Positions 17,965 through 27,054 of a DNA stretch of 64,000 bases are shown piece by piece. Positions within the stretch are counted from its first letter, which is position 1; the number at the start of each line of letters is the position of its first letter. Origin of the DNA: CAYMEV01 sp964389675 [NCBI: uncultured Candidatus Sumerlaeota bacterium] (GTDB lineage: Bacteria; CAYMEV01); the NCBI GenBank assembly GCA_964389675.1, contig CAYMEV010000008.1, forward strand, positions 1 to 64,000. The letters are read 5' to 3'. The position numbers and the translations under genes are program-made. A model generated the notes under the pieces. The model did no database searches. It saw only the letters and a list, made by a program, of their open reading frames with translations, and was not told where the DNA came from.

Positions 17965-18954
17965 ATGCCGAAAGAATACACACACTGGGCAATAGCAGGC
18001 AAGGCACTAAAGCGCCTTGGGAAAAATGATCCTTCAGGCACTGTATATAATATTATAAAAGACTCCCTTTCACTATATATGCTTGGAGCTGTTGTTTTTG
18101 ACACACCTTTCTATTATCTGGGGAGACATTCCGGGGATTTTGAGGGTATAAACAGGAGGCTTCATGCTCCTGACTGTCAGAACCCTGCAGCCCCTATTAA
18201 AGACCTTTTTCTCTATATGCTCAGCCATAATGACAAAGCAAAGCTTCTCCCCTTTCTTTTGGGGGCAGTTACACATATTTATACCGATGCAGTATTTCAT
18301 CCGTTTATCTTCTATCATACAGGAAACTGCCTTTCCGACGATCAGGCATTAAAAAGGCCGGCTACAATATACCACCGCTCCTTTGAAGGTTACCTTGATC
18401 TTTATTATCTTTCCATGCCTGATTCACTAAAGGGCCTGACTATAAAAAAACTCAGAAAAACTATCAGAATAAGGAAAAGCGAACTGTCATCCCTTCTCGG
18501 GATACTGTATTTCAATGACTGCAGTATCCTTAAAAAGCAGATAAATAATGCCCTTAACATACATACCTGGTCACAGATTCTTTTTCAGAAAAGGCAGGCA
18601 TATTTTTTAATGAAGCTTTCATCAGGCTTGCTGGGAAGATTGACCAGGATGGATATCGAGTCATATCTTTCATTATTCTATCAGCCACTGAACGATTATC
18701 ATATATCATTCTTCTCTGAAAGGATCAGCTATGTCCACCCGGTAAAAGGGACAGAGCATTGCGACCTTCTGGCTGAACTTGAAAATACGGCACTAATGAA
18801 TATTATCAGGATATTTACGCTGATAGAAGAGATATACAGCGGCAAAAAGAGCACAGTTGATCTGGATATGGAGAAAATACCCTCGCCTGAGACAGGGCTG
18901 TTCAATATTTCCTATAGGGATATGGCGCATTTCAGCAAAAAATACTGCTTTTAA
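17965..18954 (+). CDS. Zinc-dependent phospholipase C-like protein
   Basis: A 329-residue protein of the zinc-dependent phospholipase C/S1-P1 nuclease fold. It has an early THW (His7) and then GAVTHIYTDAVFHP with His104, Asp108 (H-x3-D) and His112 as metal ligands. There is no signal peptide, unlike secreted clostridial alpha toxins, so the protein is probably cytoplasmic. This fits the many bacterial members annotated only from the zinc-site pattern. GAGGAT lies upstream of the ATG. It follows the kinase gene by 95 bases on the same strand and precedes the cyclophilin, so they may share a transcript. The substrate is unknown. Confidence 0.75.
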   Translation: MPKEYTHWAIAGKALKRLGKNDPSGTVYNIIKDSLSLYMLGAVVFDTPFYYLGRHSGDFEGINRRLHAPDCQNPAAPIKDLFLYMLSHNDKAKLLPFLLGAVTHIYTDAVFHPFIFYHTGNCLSDDQALKRPATIYHRSFEGYLDLYYLSMPDSLKGLTIKKLRKTIRIRKSELSSLLGILYFNDCSILKKQINNALNIHTWSQILFQKRQAYFLMKLSSGLLGRLTRMDIESYLSLFYQPLNDYHISFFSERISYVHPVKGTEHCDLLAELENTALMNIIRIFTLIEEIYSGKKSTVDLDMEKIPSPETGLFNISYRDMAHFSKKYCF

Positions 18955-19013
18955 TTTTTTGATTGCAAAAGGACTGGAAAAAAGGATAATCAAAAAAAAT
19001 TATGGAGCCGAAA

Positions 19014-19682
19014 ATGAAAAGGCAATACTTTTTTATAATATTTGTTCTAATTTCAGTGCTTTGCTTTATTGACTGCAAAAGGACAGAGCCAGAGGATAAA
19101 ATAAAAGGAGATGATAAGATTATGGCAGAACAGAAAAATACAGTAGTACTTGAAACCACCCTTGGCAAAATTAAGATTGAGCTCTACCCTGCTGTTGCCC
19201 CAAAAACAGTAAAAAACTTCCTGGGGCTTGTAAATAAGGGTTATTACGACAACGTGATCTTCCACAGGGTAATCCCGGATTTTATGATACAGGGAGGAGA
19301 TCCCACAGGGACAGGTTCCGGTGGTGAATCAATCTATGGAACCAAGTTTGAGGATGAAATAAATCCAGTGGCTCTCCAACTGGATGCAAATACCGTAAGA
19401 CAGCTTCAGTCTGCGGGATATAAATTCACACACAACCTTGAATCAATGCGTTGTGTCTACGGTACCATCTGCATGGCAAATGCCGGGCCGGACACAAATG
19501 GAAGCCAGTTTTTCATAGTAACCAGAGAGGACTGCAGATGGCTTGACGGAAGGCACACTGTCTTCGGGAAGATCATCGAAGGAATGGATGTAGCAGTTGC
19601 TATCAGCAATGTTGAAAGAGACTCCAAAGACAGGCCACTTGAAAATGTAGTAATAAATAAAGCCTATGAGGTAGAGAACTAG
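19014..19682 (+). CDS. Peptidyl-prolyl cis-trans isomerase, cyclophilin type
   Basis: A cyclophilin with the core motifs FHRVIPDFMIQGGDPTGTGSGG, NGSQFFI and WLDGRHTVFGK. A loop insertion of about 30 residues (about 120-150) between the two halves is common in bacterial members. It speeds proline isomerisation in protein folding. The first in-frame ATG is at 19002, but 19014 has GGAG 6 bases upstream and opens directly into a hydrophobic export segment ending in Cys (CFIDCKR). Asp before that Cys is poor for a lipobox. A second in-frame ATG at 19122 (residue 37) has a better ribosome site (AAGGAG, 11 bases) and would give a cytoplasmic form without the signal. The stop is 20 bases from the convergent msrAB gene. 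Confidence 0.9.
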   Translation: MKRQYFFIIFVLISVLCFIDCKRTEPEDKIKGDDKIMAEQKNTVVLETTLGKIKIELYPAVAPKTVKNFLGLVNKGYYDNVIFHRVIPDFMIQGGDPTGTGSGGESIYGTKFEDEINPVALQLDANTVRQLQSAGYKFTHNLESMRCVYGTICMANAGPDTNGSQFFIVTREDCRWLDGRHTVFGKIIEGMDVAVAISNVERDSKDRPLENVVINKAYEVEN

Positions 19683-19702
19683 TCCTTTCCTGCCTTAAGT
19701 AT

Positions 19703-20626
19703 TCAGAACCTCTTCTGGTAGAAATGGCATGAGGGGGCTCTATTCTTATTTATATAATAATCCTGATGATAATCCTCTGCCTTCCAGAATCTGTCAGCCT
19801 TCATAAGGCTTGTTGCAATATCATAGCCTTTTTCCTTAAGGATATCTATAAGCTTTTGAGCAGTTTCCTTTTCTTTTTCATCATTATAGAATATGACTGA
19901 AAGGTACTGCTCTCCTATGTCAACACCCTGGCCGTTCTTCTGGGTAGGGTCATGTATCTCGAAAAAGAGCCTTGCAAGCTCTTCATAGCTTATTTTCCCT
20001 GGATCATATGTAACCTCGACTGCCTCATAATGTCCTGTCTGCCCGCTGCAGACCTCATGGTAGGTCGGGTTTTGAGTTTCCCCTCCCATATAGCCGGAAA
20101 CAGCCTCGATCACTCCCTCTCTCTTCTGCATATAGTATTCAATGCCCCAGAAACAGCCTCCTGCAAAATATGCCTTTTTATAGTCTTTTATTTCACTGTC
20201 GGGGACGAATACAAGTGATATTGAATTTACACAGTGTCTTATATTCTTGTCTGTATATCCCTCTCCCAGAAATACATGTCCCAGATGGCCCCCGCAGTTG
20301 CTGCATATTATTTCAACCCTTCTGCCGTCAGGGTCAGGGCGCCTTTCAACCGCTCCTTCAATTTCATCATCAAAGCTCGGCCATCCGCAGGAGGACTTGA
20401 ACTTTGAATCACTTCTGTAAAGGGGGGCATTACACTGTTTGCAGTGATAGGTCCCCTTTTCAAAAAAATCATTGTATTCGCCGGTATATGGGGCTTCAGT
20501 CCCTCTGTTTATGATAACCCTTATCTCTTCCTTTGTAAGCTTTTTATATTCGCTGTTTTGCACAACTTCAACCTCCTTGCATGAAACAATTAATAAAAGC
20601 AGGCATAATAAAGTGTATTTTAACAT
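19703..20626 (-). CDS. msrAB: Methionine sulfoxide reductase MsrB-MsrA fusion, lipoprotein
   Basis: A 307-residue bifunctional repair enzyme for oxidised methionine. A lipobox (LIVSC, Cys16) suggests it is membrane-tethered outside the cytoplasm. The MsrB domain comes first: zinc ligands Cys62/Cys65 and Cys108/Cys111, CGWPSF with Cys80, and RHCVNS with catalytic Cys132. MsrA follows: GGCFWG with catalytic Cys159, then GYMGG, GHYEAV and EDYHQDYY. MsrB reduces the R and MsrA the S sulfoxide. The B-then-A order and the exported location recall the periplasmic or surface fusion enzymes of other bacteria, which need an electron donor such as a thioredoxin-like membrane system. None is encoded next to it. 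Confidence 0.93.
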   Translation of the reverse strand: MLKYTLLCLLLLIVSCKEVEVVQNSEYKKLTKEEIRVIINRGTEAPYTGEYNDFFEKGTYHCKQCNAPLYRSDSKFKSSCGWPSFDDEIEGAVERRPDPDGRRVEIICSNCGGHLGHVFLGEGYTDKNIRHCVNSISLVFVPDSEIKDYKKAYFAGGCFWGIEYYMQKREGVIEAVSGYMGGETQNPTYHEVCSGQTGHYEAVEVTYDPGKISYEELARLFFEIHDPTQKNGQGVDIGEQYLSVIFYNDEKEKETAQKLIDILKEKGYDIATSLMKADRFWKAEDYHQDYYINKNRAPSCHFYQKRF

Positions 20627-20715
20627 AACACTCTCCCTTTTTTCCTAAAAACAAGATACTCTAAAGTGGTACTGCAATGTTGCAAAAATTTTTTAGCTGA
20701 GTTTATTCGGTTTTT

Positions 20716-22437
20716 TCAGATAATCCATCCCAGCCTTGTATAGTACCGGTTCATATCATCACTCGTTGAAACTGACTCAAGAATATAAAAGTATCTTGTC
20801 CCCTCAGTAATATGATCAGAAAATTCATATAAGACAGGATAATCCGAATTTATCTGTCCCGGGATCAGTTCCGTATTTATCTTAACAGGGCTGTATGTAA
20901 TTGAGGGGCTGACCTTATCAGCCCTGAGCCTGTAAAGGTTAAAGCCTGAATTACTGGTTTCGGTCATGGTCATCCATTTTATCGTTATATTTTCTACAAT
21001 ACCCCTGGCAATAAAAAACAGGAGGCCTATGGTCGGATCGGTTGAACCATATTCATATGCCCCTATGTCATAGGGTACATTCCTGTAATGTGAATTTTTG
21101 TCATAGTTAACAATCGGTGAAAGGCTGGCACCCTTATCAATGACAGGGCTTTCTTCTGAAGGGTATCCATCAAACAGAAGCTCAGGGTCAGCAAGCATGG
21201 ATTTTGATTCCTGGCCTGTATGGCTGCGCCATCCCTCAAAATCACCCTCAAAATATGAGCCCGGCCTTCTGTCCACAAAAGCGGCAGTACCATTGTTATC
21301 CCAGTAGCAGTTCTTATCCAGGACAGGCATACCGGCAAGAGAGCTTAATCCCCCAAGATCATCGGAGTAGCGTATGAATATAATATCCCTGCCGTTCTGA
21401 AGGGCAATATTGTTCTTGATAATGGGGTTAACGGAAGGCGGCCTGCCTGCATCCGGGTCCCAGTCCTGGTATGTCAGCCCGAAATAGATGGCGCTGTGTG
21501 CAGACTGGGCTGTATTAATTATAGTATTATTGTAAACCCTCGGGTTTTTTGCTGCATACATGGCTATTCCCGCATAAACGGTATTTATGATCAGATTATT
21601 CCTTGCTATGCCGTCTATATTCTCATAATACTGGGGGTTAACCTCAAGATCGAAGTATTCCGGGCTTGTGTCAAATCCAAGCATGATACCCGCACTGCCG
21701 CAGTTTTTGATTATGTTTCTCTGAGCTATACAGCCTGTAGCCCCTCCCTTGAAATAGAGCCCTGTCGTTGCGGTATCATGTATATTACAGTCTGACACCA
21801 CCATATAATCCCCGTTTACATTGTCTATGCCTTCAGCATTTCCGGAATCCCTTACTCCGGAGTGGTGTATCTCGCATCTTAATATCTTTATATGATCGCA
21901 TCCGGGAGTGACTTTTATGCAGTCCCTCCCGGTATCGTGAATCTCGCAGTCTTCAATGATTATATGGCTGACACCAGTCCTGTCATCAGGATCACCCCAG
22001 TCCCACCTTGTCCAGAGCATGACTGCATAATAATAGCCCCCTGCTATTTCAAGCCTCTGAAGTTTTCCTCCGTCAGCATCCACATCAAAGATCACAGTCG
22101 CCGTAATATCAGGGTTATTTACCGGGGTCTGTATAACTGCCCATTCATTGCTCTTGCTTCTTATGGTAATATCAGGAAGCTCTATCCTGATCTCCTCGTT
22201 ATAGATACCGCCCCTGAGTATCATCGTATCCCCGGCTGATGCGATATTATCAAGAACAAACTGTATATCCCTGTAGGGGTTGCCGATGGTCCCGTCGCCT
22301 GTATTATTATTCCCCTGCGTGGACACAAATATGCCATTGTCGTCATATTCATTCTCAGGATATAATATCTCAGCATCCCAGGCATGGATGAAAGGTTGAG
22401 AAAGAAGAATCATCAATGTAAAGCAAAGAATTTTCAT
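20716..22437 (-). CDS. Secreted parallel beta-helix protein with C-terminal beta domain
   Basis: A 573-residue exported protein with signal peptide about 1-19 (cleavage near IHA). It opens with the classic N-cap of this family, GIFVSTQGNNNTGDG...GNPYRDIQ...AGDTMILRGGIY. About 350 residues of beta-helix rungs follow, with repeated IIIEDCEIH, IKILRCEIHHSG and YMVVSDCNIHD. The last about 110 residues form a beta-sandwich-like segment containing SGFNLYRL, as in C-terminal modules of secreted proteins. It probably binds or degrades polysaccharide. It resembles the N-terminal part of the protein at 27055-29469 (PGDVVEVDGDS, DCYVHDCTHG). A GTGAG ribosome site lies before the ATG. Confidence 0.8.
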   Translation of the reverse strand: MKILCFTLMILLSQPFIHAWDAEILYPENEYDDNGIFVSTQGNNNTGDGTIGNPYRDIQFVLDNIASAGDTMILRGGIYNEEIRIELPDITIRSKSNEWAVIQTPVNNPDITATVIFDVDADGGKLQRLEIAGGYYYAVMLWTRWDWGDPDDRTGVSHIIIEDCEIHDTGRDCIKVTPGCDHIKILRCEIHHSGVRDSGNAEGIDNVNGDYMVVSDCNIHDTATTGLYFKGGATGCIAQRNIIKNCGSAGIMLGFDTSPEYFDLEVNPQYYENIDGIARNNLIINTVYAGIAMYAAKNPRVYNNTIINTAQSAHSAIYFGLTYQDWDPDAGRPPSVNPIIKNNIALQNGRDIIFIRYSDDLGGLSSLAGMPVLDKNCYWDNNGTAAFVDRRPGSYFEGDFEGWRSHTGQESKSMLADPELLFDGYPSEESPVIDKGASLSPIVNYDKNSHYRNVPYDIGAYEYGSTDPTIGLLFFIARGIVENITIKWMTMTETSNSGFNLYRLRADKVSPSITYSPVKINTELIPGQINSDYPVLYEFSDHITEGTRYFYILESVSTSDDMNRYYTRLGWII

Positions 22438-22575
22438 AATATAATCTCACTTGTCATAAAATTAATATAAATTATAGCATTTATTATACTGAAAACCATA
22501 AGCTAATAAATTTTTTTATCAATCCTGAAGGTTTAAGCCATTTTATAGAAACATTATTCAAAACCCGGCGAGCTT

Positions 22576-25500
22576 TTATGTAAATACTTTTAATTCCCCA
22601 ATTCTTTTTTTGAATTTATATTTTGGCATTTTTTCCAAGATCATCTCATAGATGCTTCTGGCTTTTTCTGCATATTCCTTTTCTTCAGTCATTTTCCACA
22701 GCTCATAATAGATAGAGGCTTTTTGCTCCTGATTGATGCCTGGATCATTATCTTCAAGTATTTCTTTGAGGGCTTCAATATCTCTTTCTATTTTGCAGCT
22801 GAGTAATCTGCAGTTAAATATTATATCTTTCCTGTCAATCTCCTTTGCTATTTTAAGCGCTTGGTCATTTAAGGATTTTGCCTCCTTTGGTATTGACATT
22901 TCGCATAATAGATCTGATTTATAATATAGCTGTTCAGACAGAATGAAGCGTGCTTTATTCTCACTTGATATCCTTATTGCTTCATCAAAACACCTTAAAG
23001 CTCTCGTATAATCTCCCTGCTGGTAATATATAAGCCCTATATTGCTGTGCGCATAGCTGATATTGTATTTATTCTTTATTTCACGCCATATAGTGAGGCT
23101 TTTTGTATAATATTCCATGGCTGTATCATAATCGCCAATATAGTAGTATACTATTCCTAAATTACTAAGGGAGATGCTGATGCCATATTTATCTCCGATC
23201 TCCTCATTGGCTTTACGATATTTTTCAAAGCAGTCCATAGCTTTTTTGAAATTGCCCTGATTGGAATATAAAATCCCTGTATTATTCAGGGCAGTAATTA
23301 TTCCTGTTTTATATCCTATTTCCCTGCTTATCTGGTACTGCTGTTCATAGCAATCCATGGCATTCTCCTGATCACCCTGGAATAAATAGTTATTGCCCAT
23401 AATACCGACTGTATTGGCAATGCTTTTTTTATCACCGAACTCCTTGCAGATTGAGAGGATTTCCTCAAGGCATTTTCTTGCTTTCCTGTACTCACCCTGG
23501 TTTACATACAGAGTGCTTATAATCCTTAATGCATTGCTGAGGCCGGTTTTATCGCCTGCTTTTTCAGCAATAGATCGCGCCTTCTTCAGAATTTCCATTG
23601 CCTCAGCCGGTTTGCCGAAATGTTTAAGGACAAGGCCCATACCATTCATGCATTTTACGGCCAGGGTATTTTCCCTTATGCTTTCAGAGAGGGCAAATGC
23701 CCTTTTATACATTTCATGTGAGTCACTTAACCGGCCTGTAAGCTCCATCAGGTCTGCAATCTTTATTTCTATTCTGATAATTTCCGTGCTGCTTTCCTTA
23801 TCATGGCTTTGTAGAAGGTTTAATGCAGTTTCATAGTACTGCATTGCCCTGTTGTTAAAATAGTTTTTTTGGGCAAAGTCCCCGCATTTATCATAATAAG
23901 ATACTGCTTTTTTAATATTTCCGCCTTCAGCGTAATGAAATGCAATTTCCTCTGCCATATCATCATCATCAAAAAATATGGAATCAAGCGTTTCAGCCAG
24001 AAAAAGATCTATTTCCGGCTTGTCCTCTATTCTCTTTCGGATCTGATCCTTTATCAGGATATTATTATAGGAATAATGAACAATATTATTAATTTTTAAG
24101 GTTTTCAGTATTTCAAGGTTTTCAAGCTCAAGCAGTACCTGTGCTGTATCAACATCGGCTATTTTGCTTAGCATGATCTTAATTTCCCTAACACTGAGGT
24201 CGATTCTTAAAAGAGACAGTATCTTCAAAATTTTCCTTTTGTTGTCGTCCTCGAACAGAAGATCAAGTTTATGCTTTACCATATCTATGATATTATGCGG
24301 GATATGAGCTCCATCAATATTGCTCAATAATCGCCAGCATCTTTTGTCTTTTACTATTATGCCCCTATCTAAAAGAGATTTGATGAATTCCTGCAGGAAA
24401 AACGGATTACTGCCTATCTTATCCTTGATGCTTTTTACGGATTCTTTAATACTTTCATCAAGAAACTGTGAGCCAAACACATTCTCAATATATTCAGTGA
24501 CACCGTCCATATCCAGGGGAGTGAGGTCATGGACGCTTACCTGGTTCATATCAAGTATTCCATATAAACTGCTGTTTTCAGGCAACCTGTCTTTATTAAT
24601 ATTGGCATAGCACACGAGATGCTGTCTGCCGCCTTCTGCAAGATCAGACCTGTATAAAAGGTTTTTTAATATCAGTGTTGAACCTTCATCTATCCACTGA
24701 AGGTCATCAAAATATATTATCCTGTAATTCTTCTGGTTTTTAGAAAGAATAATAATATAATCTGTAATATTCTGTACTATAATATCCTGAAGCAGTGCCG
24801 GATTATCAGTAATATCCGGTGATTCAAAATCTTTCAGCCTTTCATCTTCAGGCATTATAAGCCTTAGATATTTCCCGTATTGCTCGAGTATACTGCCTGA
24901 TGATATGTTTATCATCTGAGACAGGATTTCCCTTATAGCATAATATTGCCGGGTCCCTGCTTCCATGCATCTTGCCTCAAAAAAGCTGATACCATTCAGT
25001 ATGCAATATTTCTTAAATTCAGAGAAAAGCCTGGTTTTTCCAATTCCGGAGGTTCCGCTGTAAATAATTGCCCTGCATCTGTTACATGGAACCGAAATAT
25101 TATTTTTTAAGCAGTCAATTTCTTTAATCCTATCAGCAAATGCGTTTCCAAGAACATAACTATGTTTTGTTTCTGCTGTCTCATAATCGTAATTATAGCC
25201 TAAAAAGCGATTTATTTCTCCAATGATTTCCGAACAGCTGTCATATCTGTCAGCAGCATGGTAGGAAATCATCTTTTTTATAATGCCCCTTAAATTCACA
25301 TCTTCTATCTGCTTTAGTTTTTCCTCCTGATACCTGTTAAATTCATCCGGACTGCTGAGAAGGTTTATTATAATGCTTACTATATTTTCGTCCTGTTCAT
25401 AAAAGCGATTTTTTGATAAAAGCTCATATAAGACTATCCCGGAAGAGAATATATCGGTTGAAAAGGACATTTTGCCTTCCAGCGCTTCAGGGGAAATATA

Positions 25501-26028
25501 TGACAGGGTTCCCCTGGTCTTTCTCTCTTTATCCTCTGAATTTAGATAGCTTGATATGCCAAAATCCATCAGCTTTACCCTTTTTTCCAAAATCATTATA
25601 TTGTCAGGTTTAATATCCCGATAGATTATGTTCCTGCTGTGAATATATTCAAGAGCCCTGAGCATCTGGACCAGGATTTCCAGTACAGTTTCAAGGTCAT
25701 CTATTTCCATAGTGGAAAGAAGAGTTCCAGTAAGATATTCCATTACAATATAGTAATTATCCCTGTCCTCACCAAAATCATAAACCCTTGTAAGGTTAGG
25801 GTGCTTAAGCCTGGTCATAATTTCGTACTCATTTTTCAATGATGATATGCCTGTTGATTTATGGTTTTTGATTACATCATGCTTAATTTTTTTCAGGGCA
25901 AGGCTTATATTATCTTTCAGGGTATCCTCAACCAGATAGACTATACCCATACCTCCGCTGCCAAGCCTCTTCACTATCCTGTAGCGTCTATCAATAAGTT
26001 TTTTATCCAGATCATCCATATTAAACAT
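22576..26028 (-). CDS. Ser/Thr protein kinase - STAND-like ATPase - TPR protein (PknK-like)
   Basis: An 1150-residue paralogue of the protein at 14486-17869. Kinase: GSGGMG (23-28), Lys46, YRD with Asp138, Asn143, DFG (155-157), then a short activation segment ending GTLSYISPEAL. ATPase: Walker A GTSGIGKT (325-332), Walker B YFDDLQWIDEGS (Asp441/442). About six clear TPR units of about 40 residues follow in the C-terminal third, then a degenerate helical tail. All catalytic residues needed for kinase and ATP binding are present, so it should be active. AGGA lies 8 bases before the ATG. It is transcribed away from the adjoining beta-helix gene's upstream region, alone in a 3.5-kb unit. Confidence 0.87.
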   Translation of the reverse strand: MFNMDDLDKKLIDRRYRIVKRLGSGGMGIVYLVEDTLKDNISLALKKIKHDVIKNHKSTGISSLKNEYEIMTRLKHPNLTRVYDFGEDRDNYYIVMEYLTGTLLSTMEIDDLETVLEILVQMLRALEYIHSRNIIYRDIKPDNIMILEKRVKLMDFGISSYLNSEDKERKTRGTLSYISPEALEGKMSFSTDIFSSGIVLYELLSKNRFYEQDENIVSIIINLLSSPDEFNRYQEEKLKQIEDVNLRGIIKKMISYHAADRYDSCSEIIGEINRFLGYNYDYETAETKHSYVLGNAFADRIKEIDCLKNNISVPCNRCRAIIYSGTSGIGKTRLFSEFKKYCILNGISFFEARCMEAGTRQYYAIREILSQMINISSGSILEQYGKYLRLIMPEDERLKDFESPDITDNPALLQDIIVQNITDYIIILSKNQKNYRIIYFDDLQWIDEGSTLILKNLLYRSDLAEGGRQHLVCYANINKDRLPENSSLYGILDMNQVSVHDLTPLDMDGVTEYIENVFGSQFLDESIKESVKSIKDKIGSNPFFLQEFIKSLLDRGIIVKDKRCWRLLSNIDGAHIPHNIIDMVKHKLDLLFEDDNKRKILKILSLLRIDLSVREIKIMLSKIADVDTAQVLLELENLEILKTLKINNIVHYSYNNILIKDQIRKRIEDKPEIDLFLAETLDSIFFDDDDMAEEIAFHYAEGGNIKKAVSYYDKCGDFAQKNYFNNRAMQYYETALNLLQSHDKESSTEIIRIEIKIADLMELTGRLSDSHEMYKRAFALSESIRENTLAVKCMNGMGLVLKHFGKPAEAMEILKKARSIAEKAGDKTGLSNALRIISTLYVNQGEYRKARKCLEEILSICKEFGDKKSIANTVGIMGNNYLFQGDQENAMDCYEQQYQISREIGYKTGIITALNNTGILYSNQGNFKKAMDCFEKYRKANEEIGDKYGISISLSNLGIVYYYIGDYDTAMEYYTKSLTIWREIKNKYNISYAHSNIGLIYYQQGDYTRALRCFDEAIRISSENKARFILSEQLYYKSDLLCEMSIPKEAKSLNDQALKIAKEIDRKDIIFNCRLLSCKIERDIEALKEILEDNDPGINQEQKASIYYELWKMTEEKEYAEKARSIYEMILEKMPKYKFKKRIGELKVFT

Positions 26029-26238
26029 TTAATTTGTCCTGAAAATGGGTATTAACTCAAATTTCGCACTGGAATTTATGCGCGAAGCTTGATGTATTAA
26101 CTTCAAATAATATTTAATACTGTTTAGGATTTGTGTCAAATAGTACCTTTATTATCCAAATAAAAGCTATTTTAATATTTGCACCTGTTAAGCCTTTTTA
26201 TTCAGCTAAAATTTTAATAATATCTCCAGTACCTATTC

Positions 26239-26973
26239 TTAAGAGGTCCTTCCGGTATTCCTGTTATTCATCCTTATCTTTTCTATCTCTTTATATATTT
26301 CATCAGTCACAGATCTCGGCAGGCCCCCCAACCTCTGGATCTCTTCCCTTGTTATAAGTATCTCCTTTCTGAATTCAGCTGCAATGCTGTTGATTCTGTT
26401 CTGAGATTCCAGAATATCACCAAGCTTCTTTTTTGGCACCAGGTTTACCCCTGGATTATCCGTTTTATATTTTTCTATTCTCTCCAAATGACGCTGGTAT
26501 AGCTGAGATACTGATATTTTCCCGGGATAGAATTCTCCCAGCACTCCTGGAGGCATATCAAAGTCATTTTTTGCCGTGGATGTCAGGATAAAGACTGAAT
26601 CAGAAAATTCAGATTCAAAATCCACAATTCTCCCGGGCAGTTTTCTCTGGAAAAAAAGCCATACTGAAAAAAGGAATCTGCTTTTTTTCAGTTTGGGATG
26701 ATAGATCCCTGCCATTATATTACCGTCTTTCGAAAGCATGGTCCTGATCATCACCCTGTCCAGGTTCTTATCAGCATTTGCAAGGGTGACATCCTCTATA
26801 TCCCTGATATACCGGAATCCCTTCTCTTCCAGGATACTTCTGGTATTGTTGTAAAATGACATATCAAGATGGCTGAAATCATGCTCTGATACCTCAATGA
26901 ATTCATGCCTCGGCTTGAAATGGGCTTCTATCTGCCCTGCTATCTTTCTGGCTGCCTTTTCAGTATTTATCAT
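26239..26973 (-). CDS. Hypothetical protein
   Basis: A 244-residue soluble protein of unknown family. It has mixed alpha/beta content: an N-terminal helix (residues 1-20), a central part with a strand-rich stretch and an aromatic segment (FSVWLFFQRKLPGR), and a charged C-terminal helical part containing SQLYQRHLERIEKY and ITREEIQRLGG. There is no signal peptide and no transmembrane helix long enough to be sure of. It lies between the kinase gene at 22576 and the beta-helix gene at 27055, same strand, 81 bases downstream of the latter. Nothing in it suggests a catalytic site. Confidence 0.6.
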   Translation of the reverse strand: MINTEKAARKIAGQIEAHFKPRHEFIEVSEHDFSHLDMSFYNNTRSILEEKGFRYIRDIEDVTLANADKNLDRVMIRTMLSKDGNIMAGIYHPKLKKSRFLFSVWLFFQRKLPGRIVDFESEFSDSVFILTSTAKNDFDMPPGVLGEFYPGKISVSQLYQRHLERIEKYKTDNPGVNLVPKKKLGDILESQNRINSIAAEFRKEILITREEIQRLGGLPRSVTDEIYKEIEKIRMNNRNTGRTS

Positions 26974-27054
26974 TATTAATCCTTATATTGATCTTATAGA
27001 GATTATAATTGTTTCTTTGCATATAGATCCCTGCCTAATATCTTATACACAGAG

